A stretch of DNA of 12,568 bases from positions 1-12,568 of the forward strand of contig JANQGN010000271.1 in assembly GCA_028277295.1 (NCBI GenBank). The letters run 5' to 3'. Made by a program: the position numbers and the translations under genes. Position 1 is the first letter of the stretch. Each line of letters begins with the position of its first letter. The notes below the pieces were generated by a model. That model was given only the letters and a program-made list of their open reading frames with translations, had not been told where the DNA came from and did no database searches. Source of the DNA: Rhodospira sp. Lineage in GTDB: Bacteria > Pseudomonadota > Alphaproteobacteria > Rhodospirillales > Rhodospirillaceae. Below, piece after piece: positions 5,831-12,481 of the stretch.

Positions 5831-7458
5831 CGGCCGGTGCCTTTCTTGCCGGTGCTTTCGTCGCTGCCGTCCGGATCGGCGTCCGTCTCGGGCTCGGGTT
5901 TCGTCGAGCCGCGCGGCGCGAAGGGGTCCCCCAGACCGGCTGCCCGGAACAGATCACGCTCGCGCTGGCGCTGCTCCACCACATCCTCGACCGACAGCCC
6001 GTGTTCGGCGCATTCCAGGCCCAGGTAGCTGGTGCCGTTCTGCAGCCGCTCCGTGGCGGCCTTGGCGCTTTTCAGGTCGTCGGCGGTCGGGCGTGCCGGT
6101 CCTTGCCACTCAGCCCAGACGATGTCCGCGCGGTGGCGCTGGAACGCCCTGTAGCCCCCCCGCAGCGGGATCCGGCCCTCACCAATTTCCTCGTCCAGCC
6201 AGCTCTCGTAAACGCTCTGCTTGATCGGTGCGGCAATCCGCTCCCGGCGGCGCAGGACCACCGGCCAGATGCTCGCCGTCTCCATACGGACGGACGAGAA
6301 GGTGGCGTCGCTGTGGTCCATCGAGAACGCGGAATAAGTGGTGCCGATGGCCCGCGCCATTTCCCGACGAAGATCGGCCGAGAACGGCAAGTAGTTGTTG
6401 TGCGGTGCCCGAGTGGTATGCAGTTCCAACTTTTCGCCAGGCCCCACGTGCGAAATCTGACCAGCCGCCCCGAATTGAATCCCCTCGGCGGCCGCCTCTA
6501 GTTTCGCACCAATGAAGTCCACGAAATCAGCCGGCAGATTCTCATCATGTTCCGCCAGCGCCTGGATGGCCTCGAAGGCCTCTACACTGGGGTTGGGTGA
6601 CGTCAATGTTGCCGCGAACACCGTTTGCAGCACGGCAGTGGTCAGGGTGGCATCGCCGAGTTGCTCAGCGTAGGCATGAGTGCGCATGGCCGAGGCCAGC
6701 ACCGACACGCCCCGGGTGTCGTCTGCGTCCCAGGGGTCGAACACATGGATCACCTGGGGACGGCCGGCGACGTCCCGCGCCGCGTAGTCCACCTCCTGGT
6801 CCCAGCCGTCCCGCCGCTCGCGGAAGCGGTACCCGGTCGGGCGGCCGTTCTCGTCCAGCCACACGCCGGCATGCAGGCGGCGATGCTCGTCGGTCTCGCG
6901 CACCAGCCGGTGCGGCGGGATCAGGCACAGCTTGGTCCCGGTCGTGATGCCGTAGCGCGCCCGGGTCGGGCGATCCCAGAACGCCAGCAGGCCGATGGCC
7001 TCGCCGTAGGCAATCTGGTGGCGTAGTGCGACATCCACCATCTGCGGCACGGTCATCCGGCCGCGAAAATCGCATTCCGCCGGGTCCCAGGCCCAGCGCC
7101 GCCAGCGCCGTTCCACCTCGCGTGCCCAGGTCACCGTTTCGGCTTTGTCGTAACCGAGCGCGGACAGGTTGGGCCGGGCATTCAGGCGCAACTCGACCCC
7201 GACCGTGTCGGCGAGGACCTGGTCGACCGCGCCCTTTAGGCGCCCAGAATTCTGTATGAAATCCAGGGCAAGCGCGGAAATTCGGTCCCACGCCCGCGTC
7301 ACCTCGTCCTGGTGGGACACCAGCGAAGCCACCCGTTGGCTCAAAGCCCCCTGGGCTGTGTCGCGCAGGTAGCGCGCCACGGGACGGCGTGTGGGCGCCG
7401 CGACGGACGGCGCAGATTGCTCCTGCCGCCGCCCCAGCAGCCGTCCCAACAGGCCCAT
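5827..7458 (-). CDS. B: Portal protein, lambda gpB family
   Basis: 543 residues (lambda gpB 533). The dodecameric portal sits at one capsid vertex and is the channel for DNA entry and exit and the nucleus for procapsid assembly. ATG 7458 is preferred over an upstream GTG (7473): GGAGG lies eight bases upstream, and the ATG overlaps the terminase stop as TAATG. Family signs include NSGRLKGAVDQVLADTVG (around 66-83), the basic/Trp-rich WAREVERRWRRWAWDPAECDF segment, IPPHRLV, the HVFDPWDADDTRGVSVLASAM block (lambda: HVF..W..GQTRGVS), and the YSAFSMDHSDATFSSVR block. The C-terminal 50 residues are acidic/low-complexity and end in GKKGTGR. Confidence 0.95.
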   Translation of the reverse strand: MGLLGRLLGRRQEQSAPSVAAPTRRPVARYLRDTAQGALSQRVASLVSHQDEVTRAWDRISALALDFIQNSGRLKGAVDQVLADTVGVELRLNARPNLSALGYDKAETVTWAREVERRWRRWAWDPAECDFRGRMTVPQMVDVALRHQIAYGEAIGLLAFWDRPTRARYGITTGTKLCLIPPHRLVRETDEHRRLHAGVWLDENGRPTGYRFRERRDGWDQEVDYAARDVAGRPQVIHVFDPWDADDTRGVSVLASAMRTHAYAEQLGDATLTTAVLQTVFAATLTSPNPSVEAFEAIQALAEHDENLPADFVDFIGAKLEAAAEGIQFGAAGQISHVGPGEKLELHTTRAPHNNYLPFSADLRREMARAIGTTYSAFSMDHSDATFSSVRMETASIWPVVLRRRERIAAPIKQSVYESWLDEEIGEGRIPLRGGYRAFQRHRADIVWAEWQGPARPTADDLKSAKAATERLQNGTSYLGLECAEHGLSVEDVVEQRQRERDLFRAAGLGDPFAPRGSTKPEPETDADPDGSDESTGKKGTGR

Positions 7459-9506
7459 TACCGTCGCCTCCACTTGGCCCGGCGGGTCGCGCGGGCTGCC
7501 TCCCGCGAGGGGAGATCCCCCTCCCGTTCGGGGGCAGTCTCCACCGGTGCCGGGACCGGGGCTTCGGGCTGACCCTCGGCGGACGGCGCTGCGACCGCAG
7601 GCGGCTTGGCGATGCGCGCGGGCCGGTCCAACCGCATGGGCAGGCTCAACCGTGCCGCCAGCCCGTACACCAGACAGTCCAGCGCCTCGTTGCGGGCGTC
7701 CTCGGCTTTCTTCCTCCAGACCCGGACGGGGTTCCCGCCTTTGATCTCTGTCACCGCCTGTTCGGCCGTGAGCTGGTCGAAGTAGTCCGCCGACAGCCCC
7801 TCGGCGGGGAAGTGAATGGCGCGCGGGGTCGCCCCGTCCCCCTCGGTGGGGATGGCCAGCCGCGCCGCGATATCGTCCTTCGCCGTATCGGTGCCGATGA
7901 TGTACAGGCGATCGCCGCTGTTCTTGGTCCGACTGGGCGTCTTCGGCCAGATCAGCCGAGGGCCAGCCATGCCCTTGCCGGCATAGATGCGCCGCCGTTT
8001 CCGCGCCCGGCAGAAGGCGTGCACCATGGCGCCGCGGTGGCCCTGGCTATCGATGCAGCCCGCCTGGGCGGTCAGAGTGCGACCGTCGACGGGGTGCACT
8101 GGCTCCAGGATCAGCGCGTCCAGTTGATCCCACACGGCTTTCTTGGCGGTGTCGCCCGGCAGCACCTCGTGGCGCAGAACCCAGACTTCTTCGTCGTCCC
8201 CGAAGCCCAGGAACGTCACCTCAATCCGGTCATCCTGGGTGTCGGCGCCGAACACCACCAGCCGGATGGTGGCCGGGGCCGACAGGTGGGTGTAGGGCTC
8301 GCAGCGCTCCGCCAGCGCCTTCGGGTCCAGCGTCTCCGTCTTCTCCTTCCAGACTTCGGCGAGCGCCGTGTTGACGAACTTGCGCATCAACTCCGGTTTC
8401 TTACGCGCGCCAAGGTATTCCTTCACCGCGTCCGCCAGTTCGTGGCGGGTCGAATACAGCTTCGAGACCTGGAACCCGGCGTGCCCGTCATAGGGCGCCG
8501 CCGCGCCGCAGGTCGGGCACAGAGCCCGCCCCCGATCATCCCAGACCGAGGGTTGGTGATCCTGCCCGCAGCAACGGAACGGTCGCGTTTGTCGCCAGCC
8601 GTGGTCCGGCGCCTCGGCCAGCGCGCGCAGGGCCTGGATGCGCTCCGCCTCGGTCCAGCCGGCCCCGCAGGCCTCGCAGTGGTAGCGCACCGTGTGCGGC
8701 AAATGGTTGCCGTTCTCGTCCTTGTCCCAGAGCACCGTTTCCGGGGACCAGCGCAGGATCTGCTCGTGGCCGCAGTGCGGGCAGGCCACGAAACAGCGCC
8801 GCTGATCGCTCTTCAGGTATTCGCGCCAGATGCGACTGGTCTTTTCGTCCGAAGGCGAGCATACGCGGATGTTCTTCTTACGCCGCCGGAAGGTGGACGA
8901 GCGTTCCTCGGCCAGCGCCAGGGGATCGCCCATGCCGCCGGCATCGGCCGGGTACAGGTCGATCTCGTCAGCCAGCACGATCCGCTTCGGCCGGCTGGCC
9001 AGGTCCACGGGACTGTTGGCGCCCACGAAATCAAGGGTGCCGCCAGGATACTCCTTGTGCGTGATGGTGATCCCCGAATCCCGGGCCTTGGTGTCCGGGA
9101 TCAGGGTGCGCAGGATCTCCGTGGCCTCGCGGGTGGGAGAAAAGCGCTCCTTACTGAAGTTCTCCGCCAGCTTCTGGGTCGGCTGCACGAACAGGATCGA
9201 AGCTGGGTCCTGGTGAATGTAATAGGCGCAGGTGTTGAGCAAGTACTCCGATTTAAAGACTTGTGTGCAGGCCACGACAGTGACGATCTGTGTCCTTTTG
9301 TCCGTGGTGGCCTTCATCGGCCCGTAGGCGGCCGGTACCCGCAAGGTGCTCCAGCGGCCCGGATTGGCGCTGTTCTGCCGGGCGATCACCCGGAAGGTGT
9401 CGGCCCATTCGACCAGGTCAAGCTTCGGCGGCGGCTTCAGGGCCTCCGACCGCGCCCGCTTCAGCGTCGTCCTCAAGCGGGTACTGTTCGTCGGCGGCGA
9501 GGGCAT
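7458..9506 (-). CDS. A: Terminase large subunit, lambda gpA family
   Basis: 682 residues (lambda gpA 641). It is the ATP-driven packaging motor and endonuclease that cuts the concatemer. Visible parts are VEWADTF (32-38), the Walker-A-like region VVACTQVFKSEYLL (77-90; the lambda equivalent has the same atypical K..S form), VQPTQKLAENF (107-117), Walker B RIVLADEID with Asp180-Glu181, a zinc-ribbon-like region (CPHC 242-245, CEAC 277-280, CC 312-313, CPTC 330-333), then a RNase-H-like nuclease part with Asp422 in GADTQDDRIEV, IDSQGH (485-490) and the terminal RNEALDCLVYGLAA (605-618) with Asp610. ATG 9506 lies inside the small terminase gene (89-base overlap) and has no good SD, so the start is uncertain. 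Confidence 0.95.
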   Translation of the reverse strand: MPSPPTNSTRLRTTLKRARSEALKPPPKLDLVEWADTFRVIARQNSANPGRWSTLRVPAAYGPMKATTDKRTQIVTVVACTQVFKSEYLLNTCAYYIHQDPASILFVQPTQKLAENFSKERFSPTREATEILRTLIPDTKARDSGITITHKEYPGGTLDFVGANSPVDLASRPKRIVLADEIDLYPADAGGMGDPLALAEERSSTFRRRKKNIRVCSPSDEKTSRIWREYLKSDQRRCFVACPHCGHEQILRWSPETVLWDKDENGNHLPHTVRYHCEACGAGWTEAERIQALRALAEAPDHGWRQTRPFRCCGQDHQPSVWDDRGRALCPTCGAAAPYDGHAGFQVSKLYSTRHELADAVKEYLGARKKPELMRKFVNTALAEVWKEKTETLDPKALAERCEPYTHLSAPATIRLVVFGADTQDDRIEVTFLGFGDDEEVWVLRHEVLPGDTAKKAVWDQLDALILEPVHPVDGRTLTAQAGCIDSQGHRGAMVHAFCRARKRRRIYAGKGMAGPRLIWPKTPSRTKNSGDRLYIIGTDTAKDDIAARLAIPTEGDGATPRAIHFPAEGLSADYFDQLTAEQAVTEIKGGNPVRVWRKKAEDARNEALDCLVYGLAARLSLPMRLDRPARIAKPPAVAAPSAEGQPEAPVPAPVETAPEREGDLPSREAARATRRAKWRRR

Positions 9507-9963
9507 CCAAGATTTCCGTTACCTTAGTGGACAGCAGTTCCTCGATTTCGAGCGCCGTCCGATGCTCCAGGTCCGGGGCCATCTCTCCTGACATCGCCAT
9601 GATGTTCGCGCGGACCGTGGCGTACTCCTCGGCCACCAGGCGGCCGACCACTTCCACCTCAACCAGTTCGCCGCGCCGCAAAGCCAGGTCCATTTCGACA
9701 AGAGCCGCCTCCGCCGCCGTCTTGCGACGCCGGGCTTCCTCCATGTCCATGGCGTGGGTGTCGCCGGTGGCCGCGAGTGCTGCCTGTTCGGCGCGCCAGC
9801 GGATGACGTCGGCGGTGTTGTACTGCCCCGGTCTGCCGCGTGCCCCCTTGTGGACCACGGGCATCCCCTTCCGCTCCCAGGCGCGGATGGTCATGGCGGA
9901 CACGCCCATGATCGCCGCCAGTTCGGACTGACTAACGATCCGACCGTCTACTTTCTCGACCAC
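9418..9963 (-). CDS. nu1: Terminase small subunit, Nu1-like
   Basis: 181 residues, the same length as lambda gpNu1. It binds the packaging site and brings the large subunit to it. A winged helix-turn-helix fills residues 9-57: VSQSELAAIMGVSAMTIRAW gives the recognition helix, followed by ERKGMPVVHKG and YNTADVIRWRAEQ, matching the Nu1 layout. After a short linker, the helical dimer/large-subunit-binding region (MDMEEARRRKTAAEAALVEMDLALRRGELV and then ALEIEELLSTKV) ends in an acidic tail. The start is GTG 9963 with AAAGG some seven bases upstream. An AT-richer spacer lies immediately upstream, so this gene most likely heads the packaging/head operon. Confidence 0.92.
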   Translation of the reverse strand: MVEKVDGRIVSQSELAAIMGVSAMTIRAWERKGMPVVHKGARGRPGQYNTADVIRWRAEQAALAATGDTHAMDMEEARRRKTAAEAALVEMDLALRRGELVEVEVVGRLVAEEYATVRANIMAMSGEMAPDLEHRTALEIEELLSTKVTEILDALAADEQYPLEDDAEAGAVGGPEAAAEA

Positions 9964-10216
9964 CGCTTTGCCTTTCGTAACCCTGACTTTTCAATGTTTC
10001 TGCACTCTTGCGGGGTTAACAAAAGCAAAGCAAACCCGTTTTTCAGAACTTCAACTTTGAACAAGATTTGGGAGCCGCGCCCGCAGAGCTTTTTGCAACA
10101 CTGGGACGGTCCCTAATCCGTTGATATCGCTGATATGGTGCGCGAGCGCCACAGCGATAGGCGCGGGTCTGCAACACGCGACTGTCGCACGAATACTTGT
10201 CAGTACTTGCGAATAC
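9964..10216 (-). promoter_or_regulatory. Spacer upstream of terminase operon: probable promoter and possible packaging site
   Basis: About 250 bp without a gene, visibly richer in A+T than the flanking genes. It contains an 8-bp inverted repeat TATCGCTG (10125-10132) and CAGCGATA (10152-10159) with a 19-nt loop. It also contains units on a 10-bp register, GAATACTTGT, CAGTACTTGC, GAATACTCAC (10191-10220), which reach into the stop of the gpZ-like gene. In lambda the cos site (cosN/cosB) lies just before the terminase genes, and small terminase binds repeats there, so this is a candidate packaging site or operator. I see no convincing -35/-10 pair. Confidence 0.35.
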
Positions 10217-10765
10217 TCACGAGAACGCACCCGTGGACAGGCCACGGATCTGGCGGTCAAGCTCGGCCGGCAGGACGGTCTCCACGGTGGTCCGGAAAGC
10301 CTCGGCGGTCTCGTTCTGGACCAGTTCCTTGGGCACGGCGGGGCCGTAGACCCCCTTAAGCTTCCTGTTGGCCGCGCGCTTGAACACCTGGCCACCCAGG
10401 CGCGGCACGATGAAGGTGGAGCGGAACAGCCGCCGCGCCCCCCAGGGTGCCGCCGACACACCGCGCCGGACCTGGCGCGCGCGGAAGTCCTTCAGGCCAG
10501 TGTAGCCGCCCCGCGATGTGATACAGCTTTCCAGGCGGGAGGCACTGGCCGGGATGCGCCGCACGGCACCCGCCCGGAGCACCCGGGCCTGGGGCGCGCC
10601 CACCTGCTTGGCGAGGCTGCGCTTGACCTGGGTGTAGGCCCGCGCGCTGGCCTTGTTGATCGCCCGGCTGAGCGCCATGCGGGCCTTGGCCTCGTCCCCC
10701 AGCGCCGCCAGCGCCCGACCAAAATGCGTCAACCCGGGGCCGTCCAGATCCATGCGAATGGTCAC
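10217..10765 (-). CDS. Minor tail protein Z-like (lambda gpZ family)
   Basis: 182 residues (lambda gpZ 192). gpZ acts late in tail assembly and is needed for a tail able to deliver DNA. Start GTG 10765 with GGGAGG about seven bases upstream. Visible pattern: DGPGLTHFGRALAALGDEAKARMALSRAINKASARA (an N-terminal helix followed by AINK.S.RA), RSLAKQVGAPQARVLRAGAVRRIP (basic), a beta-rich middle with GLKDFRARQVRRGVSAAPWG, FIVPRLGGQVFKR, then VYGPAVPKELVQNETAEAFRTTVETVLPAELDRQI, a typical C-terminal helix. It is highly basic (many Arg). It is separated from the tail genes and lies upstream of the terminase, with a terminator (10791-10821) before it and an AT-rich spacer after it. Family call by pattern from memory. 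Confidence 0.78.
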   Translation of the reverse strand: MTIRMDLDGPGLTHFGRALAALGDEAKARMALSRAINKASARAYTQVKRSLAKQVGAPQARVLRAGAVRRIPASASRLESCITSRGGYTGLKDFRARQVRRGVSAAPWGARRLFRSTFIVPRLGGQVFKRAANRKLKGVYGPAVPKELVQNETAEAFRTTVETVLPAELDRQIRGLSTGAFS

Positions 10766-10790
10766 GAACCGCCTCCCGCCGGTACCAACG

Positions 10791-10821
10791 AAAAACCCCG
10801 CACGGCTCGAGGCCGGCGGGG
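10791..10821 (-). terminator. Rho-independent terminator after the DUF6362-like gene
   Basis: On the minus strand, a strong hairpin (arms CCCCGC at 10796-10801 and GCGGGG at 10816-10821 on the + strand, inner arms CGGC and GCCG around a TCGAG loop with one bulged base) is followed by five T residues (10795-10791). It lies about 70 bp downstream of the stop at 10891 and just 25 bp upstream of the gpZ-like start, so it should end the RusA/DUF6362 transcript; the gpZ-like gene would then need its own promoter or readthrough. Confidence 0.75.
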
Positions 10822-10890
10822 GTGCGCATTTCTGTTAGTTTCGGAAAAAAAGATGCCAGAACCTGTGCAAGCGGTGCAACACATTTTGTG

Positions 10891-11403
10891 TCAAGCGACT
10901 AAATTTTTCGACATGTTGGACCCTAGCTGCTCGGCCAATAAGGCAACAGTTCGGTCCCGTGCATTGAACACCGTGCGACGGGAGCACCGCGTATGTGCGG
11001 CGATCACCCGCGCAGGAATACCTGATGCCAACAGAAACGCGCGGCGCAGGTCCAGCGAACGCGGGAACCCGGCCGTCAGACGAAACAGCGTATCCATGCG
11101 CTGAATAGCGGCGGCCGAAGGGGGACCGGGATGGACCGTCATGGCGTCCCATCCACCTTGCGCCACCGCGTTCGCCCAACGCTCCGCCTGTTCGATCAAC
11201 ACCGATGGCCACGCCGATCGGTCGCAGGTCGCCAGCCAGCCGCGCTCCCGATCCGGCAAGCGCTTGAGCGTATCGGCGGCCTCCAACAGCAGCTCCCAGG
11301 CGACGGCCTCAAGGCCGGGATCCGCGACACCATGGTCGCGGGCCAAGGCGGTGCCGGCGGCCATCAGGTCGGCGAGGGTGACGGGGGAGATCGGGTGGGT
11401 CAT
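10891..11403 (-). CDS. DUF6362-like phage protein with C-terminal helix-turn-helix
   Basis: 170 residues. The N-terminal 50 residues are helical (LEAVAWELLLEAADTLKRLP), followed by RERGWLATCDRSAWPSVLIEQAERW, which resembles the N-part of DUF6362 proteins. The region 97-160, AAIQRMDTLFRLTAGFPRSLDLRRAFLLASGIPARVIAAHTRCSRRTVFNARDR (in parts), is a sigma-region-4-like helix-turn-helix, with the likely recognition helix SRRTVFNARDR. These proteins are common in prophages beside the terminase region. A DNA-binding regulator of late genes is plausible but unproven. Start ATG 11403 overlaps the RusA stop as ATGA. A terminator follows about 70 bp downstream. Confidence 0.82.
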   Translation of the reverse strand: MTHPISPVTLADLMAAGTALARDHGVADPGLEAVAWELLLEAADTLKRLPDRERGWLATCDRSAWPSVLIEQAERWANAVAQGGWDAMTVHPGPPSAAAIQRMDTLFRLTAGFPRSLDLRRAFLLASGIPARVIAAHTRCSRRTVFNARDRTVALLAEQLGSNMSKNLVA

Positions 11404-11897
11404 ACGGCACCTGCCGCGTCCTGCAGGGCGACGAGGTCCGCCTTGGTGTTCTGACCCTGCCGATCGGGCGCCTTGGAGCCGGCCAGCGCCAGAACGGCCC
11501 GCACCTCGACCCGCACGCAGGCGGCGGCCCCAAACCGCTTGGTGACCGTCAGGTCGGACACCTGGGCATCATCGATCCAGACGATCCCGTTGCAGCCGTC
11601 GAGGATGGCCTTGGCCAGGTTGTCAGCGTCCGGCTTGGACGTGGGATGGACCTTGCCGGCGGTGGCCGCGTTCTGGCGCCACAACGGCCATCCTGCCGGT
11701 GGCTGGCTAATAGCCCAGATTGCCACCGCCACCGCACCAGGGAGCGGTTGACGGTCGGCCATGGCCTGACGCGCGAAGAGGGCCACGCGGGCCTCATAGG
11801 CCTCGGTGCGCCGGTCCTTGAAGCGGTGGCCCTTGTTGCTGGCCACCCGGGCCTTGGCCACGGGCGGGCCGGGGATATCGATGATGATGGGTGTCAT
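11400..11897 (-). CDS. rusA: RusA-family Holliday junction resolvase
   Basis: 165 residues (E. coli RusA 120). RusA dimers cut four-way junctions and so clear recombination intermediates from phage DNA. The start is ATG 11897 because the family begins with the IIIDIPGPPVAKARV strand/turn; no clear SD is visible, and an upstream ATG (11942) would add an unlikely 15 residues. The active-site region KPDADNLAKAILDGCNGIVWIDDAQV holds the conserved acidic residues (Asp after Pro, Asp in DADN, and the DD pair in IDDAQV), followed by the LTVTKRFG motif with a basic patch. The last 35 residues (DRQGQNTKADLVALQDAAG) are extra relative to RusA. The next gene overlaps its stop. Confidence 0.93.
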   Translation of the reverse strand: MTPIIIDIPGPPVAKARVASNKGHRFKDRRTEAYEARVALFARQAMADRQPLPGAVAVAIWAISQPPAGWPLWRQNAATAGKVHPTSKPDADNLAKAILDGCNGIVWIDDAQVSDLTVTKRFGAAACVRVEVRAVLALAGSKAPDRQGQNTKADLVALQDAAGAV

Positions 11898-12025
11898 GGC
11901 GGGGCTCGCGGCTGTGATGCGGGCCCCTGGCTTTGGCAGCATCGAAATTGCCCGACACCGACTCGGCCGTCAAGAACGAAGTGGGAACGAATGGGGTGTC
12001 ACCTTGTGATCCGCGGCGTCCCTGC

Positions 12026-12405
12026 GGCAAGGGTGGCAAGGGTGGTTTCCCAGAACCCTTGTAGAGAAAAAAATCACGTCTTACGCAGCAACCAAAAGAC
12101 GTTATTGCCTATAGGCGCTGCCAAAAAGCACGGACTTTTATTGAGCCCAACAGATTTCATCATTTAACCCTTGCCACCCTTTCCACCCTTGCCAGTACCC
12201 ATAATACGCTGTTTTTAAAAGAAAAAAGTGGCAAGGGTAACTGGCAAGGGTAAGTTATCCACACCCTTGCCACCCTTGCCACTTCGGCTCACGGACGATG
12301 GCCAGGTGTTCGAACTTGTATTCGGCTGCGTATAGGTGGCAAGGGTTCGGGCTGATCGGTTGCCCTGGCAAGGGTGGCAAGGGTATGCCCTCCGGTGCCC
12401 TTGCC
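12026..12405. repeat. Iteron-like cluster of a 9-bp repeat, GGCAAGGGT, in both orientations
   Basis: Eleven exact copies plus two with one mismatch. Forward (GGCAAGGGT) at 12026, 12035, 12230, 12243, 12338, 12367, 12376; reverse (ACCCTTGCC) at 12167, 12185, 12263, 12272; mismatched reverse at 12176 (ACCCTTTCC) and 12397 (GCCCTTGCC). Many are immediately tandem (period exactly 9). The forward pair 12230/12243 and reverse pair 12263/12272 form a large palindrome whose outer arms AAGTGGCAAGGGT (12226-12238) and ACCCTTGCCACTT (12272-12284) match over 13 bases. Repeats of this kind can be iterons bound by a replication initiator. Confidence 0.9.
12255..12263 (+). promoter_or_regulatory. DnaA box at the centre of the repeat palindrome
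   Basis: TTATCCACA is a perfect match to the DnaA box consensus TTATNCACA. It sits between the innermost forward repeat (ending 12251) and the innermost reverse repeat (starting 12263), so it is at the palindrome axis, beside an A/T-rich tract (12211-12229) that could unwind. A single 9-mer match can occur by chance; the setting is what makes it credible. Confidence 0.6.
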
Positions 12406-12419
12406 AGGGTTTGCACACG

Positions 12420-12446
12420 AAAAAGGCGCCCCGCGATGGGGGCGCC
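12420..12446 (-). terminator. Rho-independent terminator after the right-edge gene
   Basis: On the minus strand a perfect 8-bp GC stem (GGCGCCCC at 12425-12432 and GGGGCGCC at 12439-12446 on the + strand, six-base loop) is followed by five T residues (12424-12420). It lies about 35 bp downstream of the stop codon at 12482 and marks the end of the leftward transcript from outside the window, before the repeat region. Confidence 0.8.
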
Positions 12447-12481
12447 GTGAAACAGGGATCGGATGGTTAATACCGGCCGGC

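Larger units (their letters stand above)
11898..12481. other. Non-coding region between partial gene and rusA: repeat-rich, putative replication origin
   Basis: About 580 bp in which I see no gene with a supported start. From the rusA end it holds: a GC-rich leader; paired 9-bp repeats (12026-12043); a 7-bp inverted repeat ACGTCTT (12076-12082) / AAGACGT (12096-12102); an AT-rich stretch; then the main repeat cluster 12167-12405 with the DnaA box; an A/T tract 12201-12229 next to the inner repeats, including ATAATA (12201-12206), which on the minus strand reads TATTAT, a possible -10; and the terminator 12420-12446. Readings through it give low-complexity Gly/Leu/Pro products and are not called. 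Confidence 0.55.

Noticed and set aside
7389..9527. 712-residue open reading frame on the + strand
   Set aside because: It is antisense to the large terminase and portal genes over its whole length; long reverse-frame readings are expected in GC-rich coding DNA. The product is Arg/Gly/Pro-rich without a recognisable domain.
11898..11942. Upstream start for RusA adding 15 residues
   Set aside because: The extra residues do not resemble the family, no SD precedes ATG 11942, and the conserved N-terminal strand begins at ATG 11897.
12026..12405. CRISPR array
   Set aside because: Units are only 9 bp, occur in both orientations, many directly abut, and there are no regular unique spacers or cas genes.
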